Positions 63,746-64,000 of a stretch of DNA of 64,000 nucleotides are shown here, one piece after another. Position 1 is the first letter of the stretch. Each line of letters starts with the position of its first letter. The notes beneath the pieces are model-generated. The model had not been told where the DNA came from. It searched no databases and was given only the letters and a program-made list of their open reading frames with translations. The stretch is taken from the NCBI RefSeq assembly GCF_020923435.1, contig NZ_CP087263.1:2189970-2253969 (forward strand). Reading direction: 5' to 3'. This stretch comes from Brevibacillus humidisoli. GTDB taxonomy: Bacteria > Bacillota > Bacilli > Brevibacillales > Brevibacillaceae. Made by a program: the position numbers and the translations under genes.

Positions 63746-64000
63746 CCGCTTTCCCTCCCGAAAGCCTTTGCTCATGGACGCTCGATACCGCTGTTGTATG
63801 CTCTGCTCTCCTTTCCAACTCCGTTTGCCGTCTCTGTTTCAGTCGGACGCATGTCCCGATGATGCCATATGGGAGAAACATCACAAGCAGCACGAGAACG
63901 GGGCCGAAAATCATCATCCGATACTCTTGCCAGGACTGCAGCATTTGCATCAAAATCGTCACAAGAGTGGTTCCCACCAAAGGGCCCCACAGTGTACCGA
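63738..64000 (-). CDS. LivM-type ABC permease, C-terminal part
   Basis: The last 87 codons of a gene entering from the right edge: GTLWGPLVGTTLVTILMQML, then EYRMMIFGPVLVLLVMFLPY and GIIG are the C-terminal end of LivM permeases. Ends with a polar tail. Coupled to livG. Confidence 0.85.
   Translation of the reverse strand, partial: GTLWGPLVGTTLVTILMQMLQSWQEYRMMIFGPVLVLLVMFLPYGIIGTCVRLKQRRQTELERRAEHTTAVSSVHEQRLSGGKADA

Overview
The window looks like chromosomal DNA of an endospore-forming, moderately GC-rich Bacillales bacterium, most like Brevibacillus or a close relative. Supporting genes are a SleB spore-cortex hydrolase, the sporulation checkpoint protein Sda, YlaN, FtsW, YugN-like, DUF2621, DUF502 and M32 carboxypeptidase genes, a Bce-type peptide-resistance module, and strong AGGAGG-type ribosome binding sites throughout. 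The genus is inferred from gene content, not from a marker gene.

Layout. (1) 1-12.4 kb is housekeeping: PrcB-like secreted protein, a MerR-methyltransferase fusion, CBS protein, ftsW, Asp23 protein, a TPP enzyme, sleB, a Ca2+/H+ exchanger, ylaN, glutaminase, sda with an upstream DnaA-box cluster, and several very small membrane proteins. (2) 12.4-21.5 kb holds transporters and regulators (MFS/LysR pair, PAP2 phosphatase, EamA, YczE-like), ribonuclease Z, then a decayed flavoprotein gene with a Bcr/CflA-type exporter, followed by a diverged remnant of the rnz 5' end. (3) 21.9-31 kb has an NMT1-type ABC importer, TPR and small membrane proteins, TerC, a decaying MerR/SRPBCC operon, DUF502 and a Nudix hydrolase.

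(4) 31-42.7 kb is the most unusual part. A rhodanese gene plus a broken yoaT (DUF817) gene occur twice, about 99% identical, as direct repeats of about 1.84 kb. Between them lies about 8 kb of accessory DNA: an IS1182-type element, two IS1182 fragments, an IS3-type element with a clear slippery frameshift site, and an AT-rich remnant of an operon (SDR dehydrogenase, MFS exporter, the 3' end of a DUF5825-like gene, the 5' end of a ferritin-like diiron gene). The IS3 element lacks a target duplication and joins fragments of two different genes, so DNA was probably lost there. The lost part may have held the core of a small biosynthetic, possibly RiPP-like, system.

(5) 42.7-54.3 kb has an MFS transporter, prfC (RF3), an M32 carboxypeptidase, a secreted hypothetical protein, an ECF sigma factor broken in a poly-A run, and a complete Bce-type module (response regulator, intramembrane-sensing kinase, ABC ATPase, permease). 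(6) 54.3-64 kb is an acyl-CoA catabolic cluster: a TetR regulator (frameshifted), two MDR reductases (one internally deleted), thiolase, histidine phosphatase, acyl-CoA dehydrogenase, SDR, and a branched-chain-amino-acid-type ABC importer running off the right edge. Two similar ACCGGT-centred sites inside this cluster are candidate operators for the TetR protein.

A general trait is gene decay: at least eleven genes or gene pieces carry stops, frameshifts, truncations or internal deletions, clustered in the accessory parts.
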